DNA of 64,000 nt from Bryopsis sp. KO-2023 (taxonomy: Eukaryota > Chlorophyta > Ulvophyceae > Bryopsidales > Bryopsidaceae), in the NCBI GenBank assembly GCA_030272585.1, contig BSYQ01000011.1, forward strand, positions 1,736,001 to 1,800,000, in the 5' to 3' direction. Both the position numbers and the translations under genes were made by a program. Below, piece by piece: positions 12,842 to 28,400 of the stretch (positions are counted from its first letter, which is position 1; each line of letters starts with the position of its first letter). The notes under the pieces are model-generated. The model was not told the origin of the DNA. It did no database searches and saw only the letters and a list, made by a program, of their open reading frames with translations.

Positions 12842-13308
12842 CAGAGATAGGACTTGGGCCAAAAATCTGGTCCGGCTACGGTCCGGTCCGGTTACGGTCG
12901 GGTTACGGTCACCGTACTACGGCCGTAACTCCGTACCGTAACCGGAGTAATATGTTGTTTTTACGGTACGGAACAGGTACGGTATAGCTACGGCAGGCCC
13001 TAAATCATCGTGAAGTAGTGTGGTTTAGTGCTAAAGCGTTAGGCTGTAGTCTGTAAGGTCGTGGGTTCGAATCCCCTTGGGTTCTTTTGGGTTCTCGGGA
13101 CCCTGCGGGGGTTACTATTTACGGTTTACGGTTGGTACGGTGGTTACGGTCGGTACGGTCCGGTACCGGAGCAGTACGGAGTGGTACGGTGGTCCGGTTC
13201 CGAGCACGAAAACCACTCCGGTCCGGACCGTAACTACCGTAACCGTAAGTGACCGGAGTGGCGTTACGGTACGGTTTACGGTACCGTAACCGGAAAGTCC
13301 TATCTCTG
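12842..13308 (+). mobile_element. 467-bp hAT-like MITE, copy 2, inside an exon
   Basis: Same length, ends and interior as copy 1, in the same orientation 846 bases downstream. It is flanked by CGAGAGA on both sides (7 bp exact, possibly 8 with one change). It interrupts the recombinase exon after a Asn-Ser-Phe-Thr-Arg codon run. Removing the element and one flanking repeat rejoins the frame directly to DIAAASFLHLLEHLRDVILQ, showing that the insertion is recent and disruptive unless spliced around. Confidence 0.85.
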
Positions 13309-13679
13309 CGAGAGATATTGCGGCGGCGAGCTTCCTCCATTTGCTTGAACATTTACGAGATGTAATTTTGCAGGACGCAGTTTTTCTACGAAGGTAAAAA
13401 AAAACTGCCATTTGATATTTGAAAACTATTAATCGAGGGAAAAATGAATTAGTGTGTCTTTTCCCAAGATTTTTCCGGAATCGTACCTTTTCGAGCATGC
13501 AGCATTCCAAAACAGCCAGTTTGAAGAGTGGGCAGCAGAACTCCAGGCATACTGCCATGATTATTCGCCTCCAAGGCTGGAAGAAACAGGCACAACACAG
13601 GAAGTAAGATCAGGAGGTCTTTGTATCGGTTGCAATCAGAATATTCTCATTTTATCTTCTTTTCTTCCTGTTTTCCTTC

Positions 13680-13713
13680 AAATTTATTTATTTATTTATT
13701 TATTTATTTATTT
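13680..13713 (+). repeat. (TTTA)n microsatellite
   Basis: About eight tandem TTTA units within a recombinase intron. Confidence 0.8.
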
Positions 13714-14387
13714 GTCTGAATGGACAAGCGAAACGAAAAGAAGTCAAGTTTCAATCTAATTTTCCTGAAAAATTATGTTTTTCCTTTGTTAAAAGACTTA
13801 TCTTTCCAAGCACCCACAGGAGCCGAGGAGGTCCGCTCACTCCGTTTCATCGTTGAGAAGCTTTCTACTCAGGTGTCCGAACAAAAAGAAATGCTCTCCC
13901 AGCTCCTACAATCACAAACACAACCTGTATAGGTACAGCATGCACAGGCACAAGCATCACAAACACAGCATGCACAGCCACATGCATCACAAGCACAACC
14001 GGTACTTACCCTGAAGGAGAAGCTTGAATCCATCGAAGAGCTCGAGGAGGACTGGTTCAGGGGGCTGGGTGGGCGTCCATCGATTGAGCACATGGAAAAA
14101 TTCTGGCCGAAATGGAGACACAAGAACTCGTCAGTCACAAACAAAAGTTATAAACGGCTGACTATTTCTAAAACATTTGGATGATCTCCAAAACGAGCTG
14201 CAAATCCCCAGAGGAGAGGTGGTGCAGATGGTTGAACAAAAACGAAAGGATCAAGGGCTGAGCATGTACCAATTCTACGAAGCGTTGAAGGCAAAGAAGC
14301 CAAAGACGAGCTCACTTGGGCAGAAAAGGCCAAGTAAGAATTGCGTAACTACATGGTGGATTTCCTTTACATATAAATATATACTTA

Positions 14388-15239
14388 CTCCGTCCGTGTT
14401 TAAATGTCCACTTTAATTGGGGTAAAGTGCAGAAGTGAGACATCCAATTGATGTGAAAGTTTGTGAGCAGTATCTCTGATACACGTAGATGAAGCCCACA
14501 AAATTTCACATCCATTGGTGTAGAGGTTGCGATGCAGTGACTCCGAAACCAGAAAAGAAGAAAAACCTCGATTTTCACTTCGACGACTTTTATTTTTTCC
14601 ATACCAAAGCCCAAAATTGTAAGATACTGTTATTAAGCAACAATATACACTTCTTATAGTGTATCCCCAAAATTTGCTCTGAAAATTCCACCTGGCCTCT
14701 CGTGTAATGGGCTTGGCATTCCGTATCAAAGTCCCATTTTCTAGGCAGCTTGGTCACTTTCGCTCCTATTTTCGAGCGAACTGGCGCGCAAAGGTCTCTT
14801 GAGTTACGTTTCCAATGTTTGCGAGGTCGAGGTGGAGTTCGTGCATTTTGCCGCTATTTTCGGTTTCAGAGGTCGACTTTCCTCGGTTTTATAGTCGGCA
14901 CGATTACCGAACGACGATATCATGTTTTACTCACTAGTTCAATTACGACGAAATTTTGTGAGCTCGCTACAGAACATCTAAAGAATGTGTTCACGAAAGT
15001 TTGTGGCAAACGATGAACGTTTGACGTGTCAAAACGTTTACAAAAAGGTGAAAATGAAGGTTTTTCTTCTTTTCTGGTTTCGGAGTCACTGCATCGCAGC
15101 CTCTCCACCAATGGATGTGAAATTTTGTGGGCTTTATCTACGTGTATCAGAGATACTGCTCACAAAATTTCACATCAATTGGATGTCTCACTTCTGCACT
15201 TTAACCCCAACTAAAGTGGACATTTAAACACGGACGGAA
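14388..15239. mobile_element. 852-bp Stowaway-like element with long inverted arms
   Basis: The ends are CTCCGTCCGTGTTTAAATGT and its complement (one change at the outermost base), flanked by TA. This resembles plant Stowaway/mariner termini (CTCC(C/G)TCCGT). The arms are about 200 bases each, so nearly the same peptide-like reading appears on opposite strands at 14,400-14,600 and 15,045-15,230. The 430-base middle has no recognised coding sequence. It sits in the intron before the last recombinase exon. Confidence 0.8.
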
Positions 15240-15903
15240 TAAGTATATATATATATATATATATTTTTTCTCTCAAAAATAAGAAATCTTTCAGTTGGCA
15301 TGCTTTTATAAAACCACTACGATGAATTTTTTCTCTATAAATTTGAATACACTTGAACAGACTTCAGTTTTTTTCATCGAATAAAATCTAATTTCCTTTC
15401 TTTTTCTTTTCCTTTTTTCCCCCACAGTTGATGACAACCCAACCTTGTCGGAGCGAATGGATATTGATGTCGAGGGAATTGTTGATGATGATTGGGAAGA
15501 GGAGCTGGCACGGGTCGCCCTTGAGCCTTCAAGATCAAGTGTTCCCCTCCAGCCTGCCCCTGCCCTTACACCTGCCCCAGACCCAGCCCCAGCCCCAGCC
15601 CCAGCCCCTGAGCGCCACAAGCCATTGTTAAAAAATGTTAAAACAGTCACAGAAATATGGGATGAATATGAACAAACAGATATCGAGGGAATCATGAAAG
15701 ACAGGGAGTTGAAAAAGCAATACAAAGATATCATTTACAGGAGAAAACCTATTTGGTCTTACTTCGAAAAAGAAATTGGAGTTGGGGCAAATGGGAGAGA
15801 TGTGGCAGACAGATTGGAGAGGTTTCGTGTTCACAACAACTTTTCACTTACAGAATTGACCAAGCGGCTGAGGCGAGATCCTGATTGTACCACCGAAGTG
15901 TAA

Positions 15904-18180
15904 CATTTCGCGAGTTGACGTAAGTATCGAGTCAATTTTTTTTTCTGGAAAAACAAACTGGTGAGAAGTATACAACAAGTCAGGCAATGACCTTACCTGT
16001 TGCCACCCAAATCCAGGGTGATTCCCTCGCTTCCCAAGGTTTGATCGTGCGAATCTCACTATTCATCACCCCAGCGATGTTCCAACACCCCAGATTTGTA
16101 TTCCGGTTGCACACTCCATCATATCCAAATATCCCAAGGGGAGATCTATCAAAGCGCGATGCTTTTGGAACAAAAGGCCAACTTGACTCGATCTGTAAGG
16201 GCCTTCTTGGCTACGTTTTGCATAGGTTCCTGCATGTGCAACCAGTGAACATTCCGTAAATGCCATTTCAAACTCCAAGAATAGAAACGTCACTGTTCAA
16301 TCCACCGGCTGACTAAACCCATTGCTCTGTTGTGGCAGTCATTTCAGTTTGATCTGTACATCCATGAGCACACCTGTCTATCGAACACTCAACATTGTGT
16401 TCTATGCACCTCACAGGTGTTGCATCGATGGGCAGTACATTTTCAGTGTGCACACACGTTATGCGAATCAAAATCGCACCATTCCAGAGCCACTCTGAGT
16501 CACAGGTTTTTTTCTTTTTTTTATCGTTTCGTACCTCTCCTGCTCCTCCCTCCAACTGACCAGCCGCTCCTGCTGGCCGTCCATGTCCTTCCAGTGCCCC
16601 TCGTTCTTTGCCTAGGGGATCTGCTCCAGCTGGACCTGGATGTCCCTCTACTGGGCATCCTGCTCCTCCTCCCTTGCCTGCAGGGAAGCGAACTGCTCCT
16701 GAAAAACGAAGCGCAGCAAGACACACACTACACAAATTTAGTCACGATATATCACCGGAAAAACACCATTTGCAAGACAGGAGGAAATTTGAACGATCGA
16801 TATCCTGTGTCGACCGTAAATGGAAGCTCATTGGGGAAATCGAAAGAAAACCCCTGAAATACATGAAACAAATGGGAACAAAAACTGAGGCAATGCCCAA
16901 ATGTCCCAACGAATTCAACAAAGCTAAACCAATTGCCCTGCTTTCGGGGGTTAAGTACGATTATCCCAACGAAACCAGGATCCCGCTCACCCCATGGCAT
17001 GCACTCAACATGACAGTCAACATCACAAACCCAAAAATAATCCCCATTTCGCTGGCTGTTGGTAGGGAAACAAACACCACGACAGTTGTGATCAGTGTAT
17101 TTTTTTTCGATTTCACTGGCCCCAAAGTGGCCCTGAATTTGGCCATTTCATCTAGTTGTGGCCCTTTTGTGGCCCAATTTGTCCGAAAAAAATAGAATGT
17201 GGCCCCAACTTAAAAAACAGAAATTACAAGGCTTGGTGTTTATATAGCATGTACTTAATGTTGTTGGTTTTGATTTTTGTGGAAACTCAATTGATCTCTT
17301 GGATGTGGCCCTCGCCTTACAAAGTTTGGGTGAATGTGGCCCTTTTGTGGCCCCAAAATCATCTTGTAATAAAAAGTTTTGGCCCTTTTGTGGCCCCAGA
17401 ATTTGCCATTCTTATTTGTTTGGGGGCCAAAATGGGCCAAAAGGGCCACAATGAGCCACAAAAATATACACTGGTTGTGATATACGCAAGGTGGAATTTT
17501 CTTTCTTGTTTTTTCTCAGAGTGACAGGCTAGGAAATGGATGTTATTGCTGTACAAGTGAACGGTATGGAGGTGAGGCCTGCCACTAGTGCATCTTGGTG
17601 GGAGGAAGAATTCGCAGCTCCACATGAAGAGTGCTTGGCTCCGGTGATCGCTAGACCATTTCCTGCACAAGAGAAAGACAGCCATGAGACCCATTCGCAC
17701 AAAGGATGGACTGAATCATTAGAATTTATGGAGTAAATTCTCACCCTCCCCCCCAAAACAGATGCAAAGAAAATCGAATAGCATTGTCGACTAGCAATTC
17801 CGAAAGCCATATGTAGTGGATCAACTGAGCAAATGAGGGACCCACGCCATTGGGCTAATTCTTTCAAGCAAATTTGATTGGCAATAAATATGAAATCACT
17901 TGCATCTTCCGCCCTCATTCTGAAAAACACCGGAAAAATAACACTGGAATTATTATTTGGATTTTTAAAAAATACCATGCACCATCTCTTAATTCCCAAT
18001 TTCTTAATGGTTGCTTTTGCAACCAAACATACATTAACCATGGCCTAATTAGTTAAATTAAAGTATCTGCTTGACTTTCTGATGTTGCGGAACTTTGACT
18101 AGCGTTCAGCCAATCCATTACAACCCCAACTGATTGAAAATAGAAGATTTATTCGTTTGTTCACTGTCAGTACAAAATGC
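15904..18180. other. mostly noncoding, with a coiled-coil remnant and GGCCC repeats
   Basis: On the minus strand about 16,700-16,520 reads as a Gln/Glu-rich coiled coil (FQEQFASLQAREEEQDAQ) interrupted by two in-frame TAG codons, so it looks like a decayed exon. Between about 17,110 and 17,460 the motif TGGCCCTTTTGTGGCCCC recurs irregularly. Nothing else can be assigned. Confidence 0.4.
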
Positions 18181-18201
18181 ATCGTTTGAATAAACATTTA
18201 C

Positions 18202-18797
18202 CGCGCAACATGGCATGAATCCACAGCGGAGTCCAGAACAGGGCCACGTCAGTCGTCATATTTCTCAAGAATTTAACCAAGGTTGCCATCCACAAATTCC
18301 TATTCCAACCCACTTGCTTGACCCGTTCCACCACCCTCACCCCCTCCGATTTGATCTCTTTTCCTTTGGCAAATTCCAGCTGAATGATTTTCCTCTCGTG
18401 GTCGGATAGATAAGGGGCTGACTCTGGGCCAGCGGGCAGTCGAAAAGAAATCCAAACACCCAACAGCAACAACCATTGCCATCCCCTCCACCGCATCAGA
18501 TTATCCAGCGAAAGCAAAATGGCCCCAATCGGCGAACCGAAGATTTGAGCCAAGGTGATCCCTAATTCCATCACAGCTAAGGGCAACGTCCGGTGCTTTT
18601 CAGGGAAAAAACTGCTGAGGTACAACCACATACCGGGAAAAGTAACGGCCTCTGTCATCCCCAAAACAGCCCGCAAGAAAAAGAACTGGGATTTGGTTCG
18701 AACGAAAGCCATACACGAGGCAACCAACCCCCAGAGGATCATAAAAAAACCCATCCATCTTGGGGCACCGAATTTCTCCAGTGCCAGGTTATATGCA
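18202..18797 (-). pseudogene. MFS transporter fragment (anion:cation symporter type)
   Basis: The conserved frame reads NLALEKFGAPRWMGFFMILWG then FLRAVLGMTEAVTFPGMWLY, the TM3-TM5 region of allantoate permease/ACS-type major facilitator transporters, followed by GWQWLLLLG (TM6) and a loop, ending at a good donor (CG|GTAAATG) at 18,202. Upstream of the first conserved residue there is no AG acceptor and the frame is closed, and no following exon is visible downstream. Part of TM6 also seems missing compared with the family. This is either an isolated remnant or a piece of a rearranged gene. Substrate cannot be told. Confidence 0.65.
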
Positions 18798-19376
18798 GGT
18801 CAATTTCATTGCTTGCTTCTAAATAGCTGGGATTCTCTGTTCTGAAGAGCTCTGAGCAAATCAAGCTTCAGTCACCTTATCTTTCTTCAGTTCCTTCTCA
18901 AGCTTGGCCAGGGATTCCTCCTTCTGGGCAGTTTTGGCGACGCGCCCGGTCGATGTCTTGCCCACCACACCTGGAAACGTCCGAGTGTACATAACCATAA
19001 GACAACGCCTGCGAAGCTCTCACCATTCAAAATACGTGCAAGTAAAAACGATCGTGGACTGTTTCGTTTGCGTTCTCCCCTTCTTTTTTTCAGGACAACC
19101 GGGTAAAGAACTTCCAGTTTCTTCAATTGCAGGTGCCGTACATCGCGCAGCGCGCACAGTCGCTAGCGACAGTGATACTCTCAGGGAAATCAATTCCATA
19201 ACTGTTAGGTCTGGTTTTAGTGAAGTCGTTGCTGAGGTTGAGACTGGGGTCACACACACTACAAACCAGAGAATTAATTTACAGGTTGTTCTCTCTGAAC
19301 TTAACCCCTAGAACCCGTACAACCCGTACTACACACTCGTACTGCAAAATGAGTGCGACAACGTATCAATAACTCT

Positions 19377-19497
19377 TACACGAGGCGACTCAAAGGTTCA
19401 AGGACGTCACGTCGAGGAAACACAAGACGAAAACGTCGTTGAAAGTGCGTCGGCGACGCGACGGCGTCGGCGGTACACCCCTTTCGCCTTGTTAACA
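19377..19497. repeat. CGTCGGCGACG array, short copy
   Basis: Runs from TACACGAGGCGACTCAAAGG to GTACACCCCTTTCGCCTTGT. The right end matches, with changes, the ends of the arrays at 33.3, 53.7 and 61.3 kb; the left end is shared with the array at 24.9 kb. It lies immediately past the last PRP8 homology. Confidence 0.7.
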
Positions 19498-19586
19498 CGA
19501 TGCTGTGTTGGGATTCGGCTCGTCCAGATACCCACGGTTCTGTGGAGGGGTGAGAACGTTTGACGAGGTGATTTCCATCGTGATTA

Positions 19587-24220
<4,634 letters not shown>

Positions 24221-24299
24221 GGAGTCGAACCCAGATGTATCCAAACTTCCCAAACAAACAAACAAACATCGATTACATTGTGTACCCTACCACCCACCA

Positions 24300-25480
24300 T
24301 TCTACAATTGCTTTACAATTACTTGAAACCTACTAAATCCCTCCTTCAGTTGTTCTTCTCAATTACTTGAAACCTACTAAAACCCGTAAATCCCTCCTTG
24401 TTCTTCTCTTACTGGATGCCGCCCAGTAGCAAAAACTAAAAAAAACCTTATACTTGTAGAAGATATGTTATAAGTAAATCTTCTGCCTCCTGGTAACTGC
24501 CCCCCTGAAAACAAAAAAACCAGAACTGTTGCTCAAAAAAGTGTTCACAAGCGAGCATTCCCGAATACAACCAATTCAGTGTAAAAAAAGGGAAAGGGAA
24601 CCTTCACCCTTCATCTTCCGCTCTAGCCTTTGTTTGCGTTGATGGGATCTCCGCGCGCGCTTATTAATTACGGTGCTTCAATTTTTTTTCATTACCCCAT
24701 TTACGGTACCTACATAACGGGCATTCCTGGAGGCGTTCCGTGCACCTTAAACAAAAAGAAGCATGCCCGCACGGAATTAGGCAGGCATCGATTCTTTCGA
24801 CTTGGCAGACAATGCACAGACGATTTTGCTGTGGCCTCGTGGTGAGTTCGGAATTAAAACCCGCCGGCCCACTCGATCTCGATCTGGTCTTACACGAGGC
24901 GACTCAAAGGTTCAAGGACGTCACGTCGAGGAAACACAAGACGAAAACGTCGGTGAAAGTGCGTCGGCGACGGCGTGAGTGTGAGTGTCTGTGGAAGAGA
25001 AGTGTGGACTGAGGGAGGGTTGTGGCACACAAGAGTGGCCAACGACGCCGTCGTCGTCGTTGTTGGTTCGTCGTTGGCGGCGCCGACGTTTCGTCGTTAA
25101 TCACACGGACGGTGCGTCGATGATTGATTGACTGATTGATTCTCTTTCCTTCGTCAGGGCTACCAGAACTCGAACCAGGCTGGAGCCCTTCAACCCTGAA
25201 AATACTAGCGAAAAAAAGAAACAAAAAGAAAAAAAAAGGGGGGGAAATAAAGAGAAAGAAGGGAGAAAGAAGGCAGAAGCCTGTCACATCAATAAACTGG
25301 GAAAAAAGTTGAAAACTGGTGAAAAACTTGACCAAACGAAAAAAGCCCGCGACAAAAGTTTCTTAATCGCTTGGCGTTTCTTAAAACGAAGAACAAACGA
25401 AGCAGATTCCTAAAAAAAACGAAATCTACATTAATCGCCTCTACCACCGCGCACAGGTGCAGATCACGGTAAATTCAACA
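24300..25480. repeat. array-bearing region between PRP8 and WDR11 remnants
   Basis: At 24,893-24,985 the sequence repeats the left half of the 19.4-kb array (ACACGAGGCGACTCAAAGG ... GACGAAAACGTCGGTGAAAG) and continues in a GTCGTC-rich tract to about 25,110. No PRP8 5' exons are found here, although about 700 N-terminal residues are missing from the copy downstream. No other gene is visible. Confidence 0.6.
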
Positions 25481-25494
25481 TGGAATTTTTTTTA

Positions 25495-28400
25495 CCTCGA
25501 CTTGATTGCCCACCACTGAATCGGCCATCGTTTTTTTTCCGCCGCCAAGAAAGAACGCTCGAAACATCCGCCTGACACCAGGATCCCAACCGATCGCCAA
25601 ACGCTGCCTTCTGCAACCAATACGTGCTGTGCCCATCTAAGGCAAGACAAGGCATGATCCCGCCCCTCCAATCTGGCTGCCGTCAAAGTCGCAGCATACC
25701 TCCACAGCCCAGAATCTTGCAACAAACTAACAGCAGCATTCGGGAGGCCTGCACCAAAAAGGCACCCCCCAAAGAAAATAGTCAGAAGGCTTCTCATTCT
25801 TCTTTTTGCCCGGGGGGGGGGGCACACACTCACACCAATCAAAAAGAGGAATGGGAAGTCTACCTGCTGAGCAGAGCAGGGGAACTCCCAGCAGTGGGTC
25901 GGACACTGAGGCTGCGTGGGCAGACACCACCTTGGCGACTTGTAAGTGTAATGATCCAGTGGGTTCGACGTCCCCTGAGCTTGATTGCTGTGCAGCAGCC
26001 AGCGCCAGGGCACACAGAGAATCCCTTTTTTTTCCCAACACAGAAAGCATCAGTGAATGACAGAGGGAGGAAAGAAAAAACAAGAAATATGGCACTATCC
26101 TTCTGGATTTACCAGAAAATTAGGCATTCTTGAGATGAAAATGGGCAGCCACCACCCCGTAAACACACCTGTAGTATCTAATGGAAGCTTCAGGGGCACT
26201 GGCCAGCAAAAACCCAACGGCTGTGTTGTAATCCCCTAAGCAAACGTACTCCAAGAGCCGCCTATCCTGAAGCTTGGGATGGGATTCGATGTTCGACCTG
26301 GGTAAGTTTTCATGCCACCTGACACGCTCCGTCGAAGTCGAAATCGCCATGGATTCAGTCCAAAGACAGCACCCACCCCTTGCTGATCGACACAATGCAA
26401 AACACCGGAACAAATCCTTTCCAATACGAAATTGGCAAAAAAACAACCACATCCTCGCCCCTTGAGCACCGCCTCCCCCTCCCAAACAAAAGTGGGAAAA
26501 AAAACCAAAAAAAAAGAGTTATGAACTCGACAATGTACCTGTCTCAGACAGGGGGGCATCGGCAATTTCCTCCTCCTCCTCCCTCTGCTTTCCACCCGTG
26601 GTTATGTTTTGCCCGGCGGCGAACTTCGGTCAATGTTTCTGGGAGGTGCCTCCAAAACTCGACTTCTTCCCAATCGCCGGAAACCTGCGAATCACTGGGT
26701 CAACCACTCCAATAATTGATCTCAACCACTCCTCATAGCCACACAATCTTTCAAACCACTTGACCTCAATAACACACTCACCTAAAACTTTTTGGTCGAC
26801 CCCCCCCCCAAAAAAAAAATTAAAACTAGCAGCTACAACAAATAGCTTTTTTCGAATGAACGACAGTTTGGTTTTTCTTTTCACCACATATTGGAGCATA
26901 TTACCTGGGCAGCGACCGCCATTCTGCAAGCAGTGGAGGAGGCCTCCAAAGCTTGCTGGTAAGATGTCTATTCTTCTGGCATCAGCAGGTTTCCTTTGGC
27001 TCTCAAAACTGCAATTGCCCTTATGACATCCAGCAGACATTCGCTGGAGGGCAGCATCGCACTGTGATCCACATCTGCAGATGCCTTCATGGAAAAAAAA
27101 ACAAACATAAAACACGAAACAGCCCAGTTATGGCATCGACAATACTCGGATGGGGGTTTTCTTTGAATTCCAAAAAACTTATCTTTTCTAAGCCAAAGAA
27201 AAAACGTCGTTTCTCACATTGAGGAATTCCTGCAATCATGGAGAAGGCCACCCCCACAACCATCCACCCCCAGAATGAGTGCTCACCAAAATATTTATAA
27301 ATTAGTAGGATTTTTATGTTTTTTGTATGGTGCACAGGGCACATGGGTTTTTTTTCAGCCTCGATGTGATTTACACTCCAAAAAAAAAATTAAAAAGAAC
27401 TCCGAAGAATAATTTTCAATAGAAACTCACTTCGCCCCATTCTGCCTGCGGCTGATGTGGAGGCATGGCCTGGCTGTTCGGCGTCCTTCGATTTTTCACT
27501 TTGGAAACGGCCACTCTCATTTTCCTCAATATCTTTTTTTTCTAGACTCTGCAGCTTCATACGACGCCAAAACCTGAAGAAAAAAAATATATATATATAT
27601 ATTATTTTTTGTTCTCCACTCTCCACGAGAAAATCCGATTGCCTGACAAAAAAACACTCCGTTTTTCACCTCCGATGCCAGACTCAGATTTCGGGATTTT
27701 CTCATCAAAGAGGCGTCGAGGCTGGGGGGAGGGGGTCTGCCTTGCTCAAAACTGCAAGATGGGATGGATTCCTTGTCAGACACCGAAACCCATTCGCCAG
27801 AAACCTCGACATCTTCCCTCACTCCCCCACCTGAACAAAACCATCCACAAAAAATATCGACGCTGAGGCCCAACACCCCTCAATCCCTCAGAGAATGCTG
27901 TTCAAAAACTTCAAACTCCAAGATTTACGATAAGTGCGTTTGCCAGAGAAAAAAAAAAAAAAAAAAAAAACCGATAAAAACCATGCATGAGAATAACAAA
28001 AAATGGCCAGTGAAAAACGGTTTACCATCCCTTTTTTTTTCAACCAATTTTCAGGAGGAAAAAAGGTGCTTACGTAGAGAAGGTTCCTCCATGAGTGGGG
28101 CTAAGCCACTTTGACGGGGTTGAGGAGGGGGCACCCTGGGTTGACCCCATGACAACGCATTCAAATTTCCAGGCAGCCGATTCCAAATTTCCTTTTCCAT
28201 TTCTTCATCCGAGACGGACGAGTCCAGCCCAACAGCATGCTCCAACACACTCAGGGGCGTCCCCACCTGTCGGTCAAATCGAACAGAAAATTGAACGAGC
28301 GATCCTCTTTGAGATTCTTTAATTTTTTCCAAACCCGAGTGTCCTTCCAGGGATTTTGATGCACAGTTGCAGCAGGACAGGGCAAAAAAAAAAAAATTGT

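Larger units (their letters stand above)
9499..15903 (+). pseudogene. Crypton-type tyrosine recombinase, intron-rich, probably disabled
   Basis: Exons from about 9499 (MEFEDAWEQELD) to TAA at 15903 encode a Crypton/Ndc10-like tyrosine recombinase. Visible in order: an N-terminal SAM-like region (9731-10000); the catalytic core with the first Arg region RDRCTFLFMHAGVGRGDDQR (10,545-10,610), FLRHRNPLYCPVG (10,825), the HxxR box in THAPRGSAARALE (11,288), RRLGRWKVDNLFRSYLTNLP with the presumed Tyr nucleophile (about 12,653), and the FPWVTPEL motif. GCR1_C-like DNA-binding segments follow at 14,010-14,330 and 15,600-15,903 (IYRRKPIWSYFEKEI). A Gln-rich stretch has an in-frame TAG near 13,930 where CAG is expected, a frameshift lies near 14,170, and a MITE interrupts the 12.6-13.4 kb exon. 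A dozen introns is unusual, since Cryptons generally have few. It may be a Crypton or a domesticated gene; no terminal direct repeats were identified. Confidence 0.75.

Noticed and set aside
12215-13289. Small proteins encoded in the 467-bp MITEs
   Set aside because: The identical 63- and 70-residue frames consist of translated GGTACGG repeats and have no protein-like features.
14312-15227. Paired similar proteins on opposite strands near 14.5 and 15.1 kb
   Set aside because: They are the two inverted arms of a Stowaway-like element read in mirror orientation.
8004-16700. TAG read as Gln (altered genetic code)
   Set aside because: Several TAG codons fall in Gln-rich contexts, but conserved Gln positions checked in PRP8 use CAA or CAG. 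The apparent read-through sites are in decaying or weakly conserved sequence.
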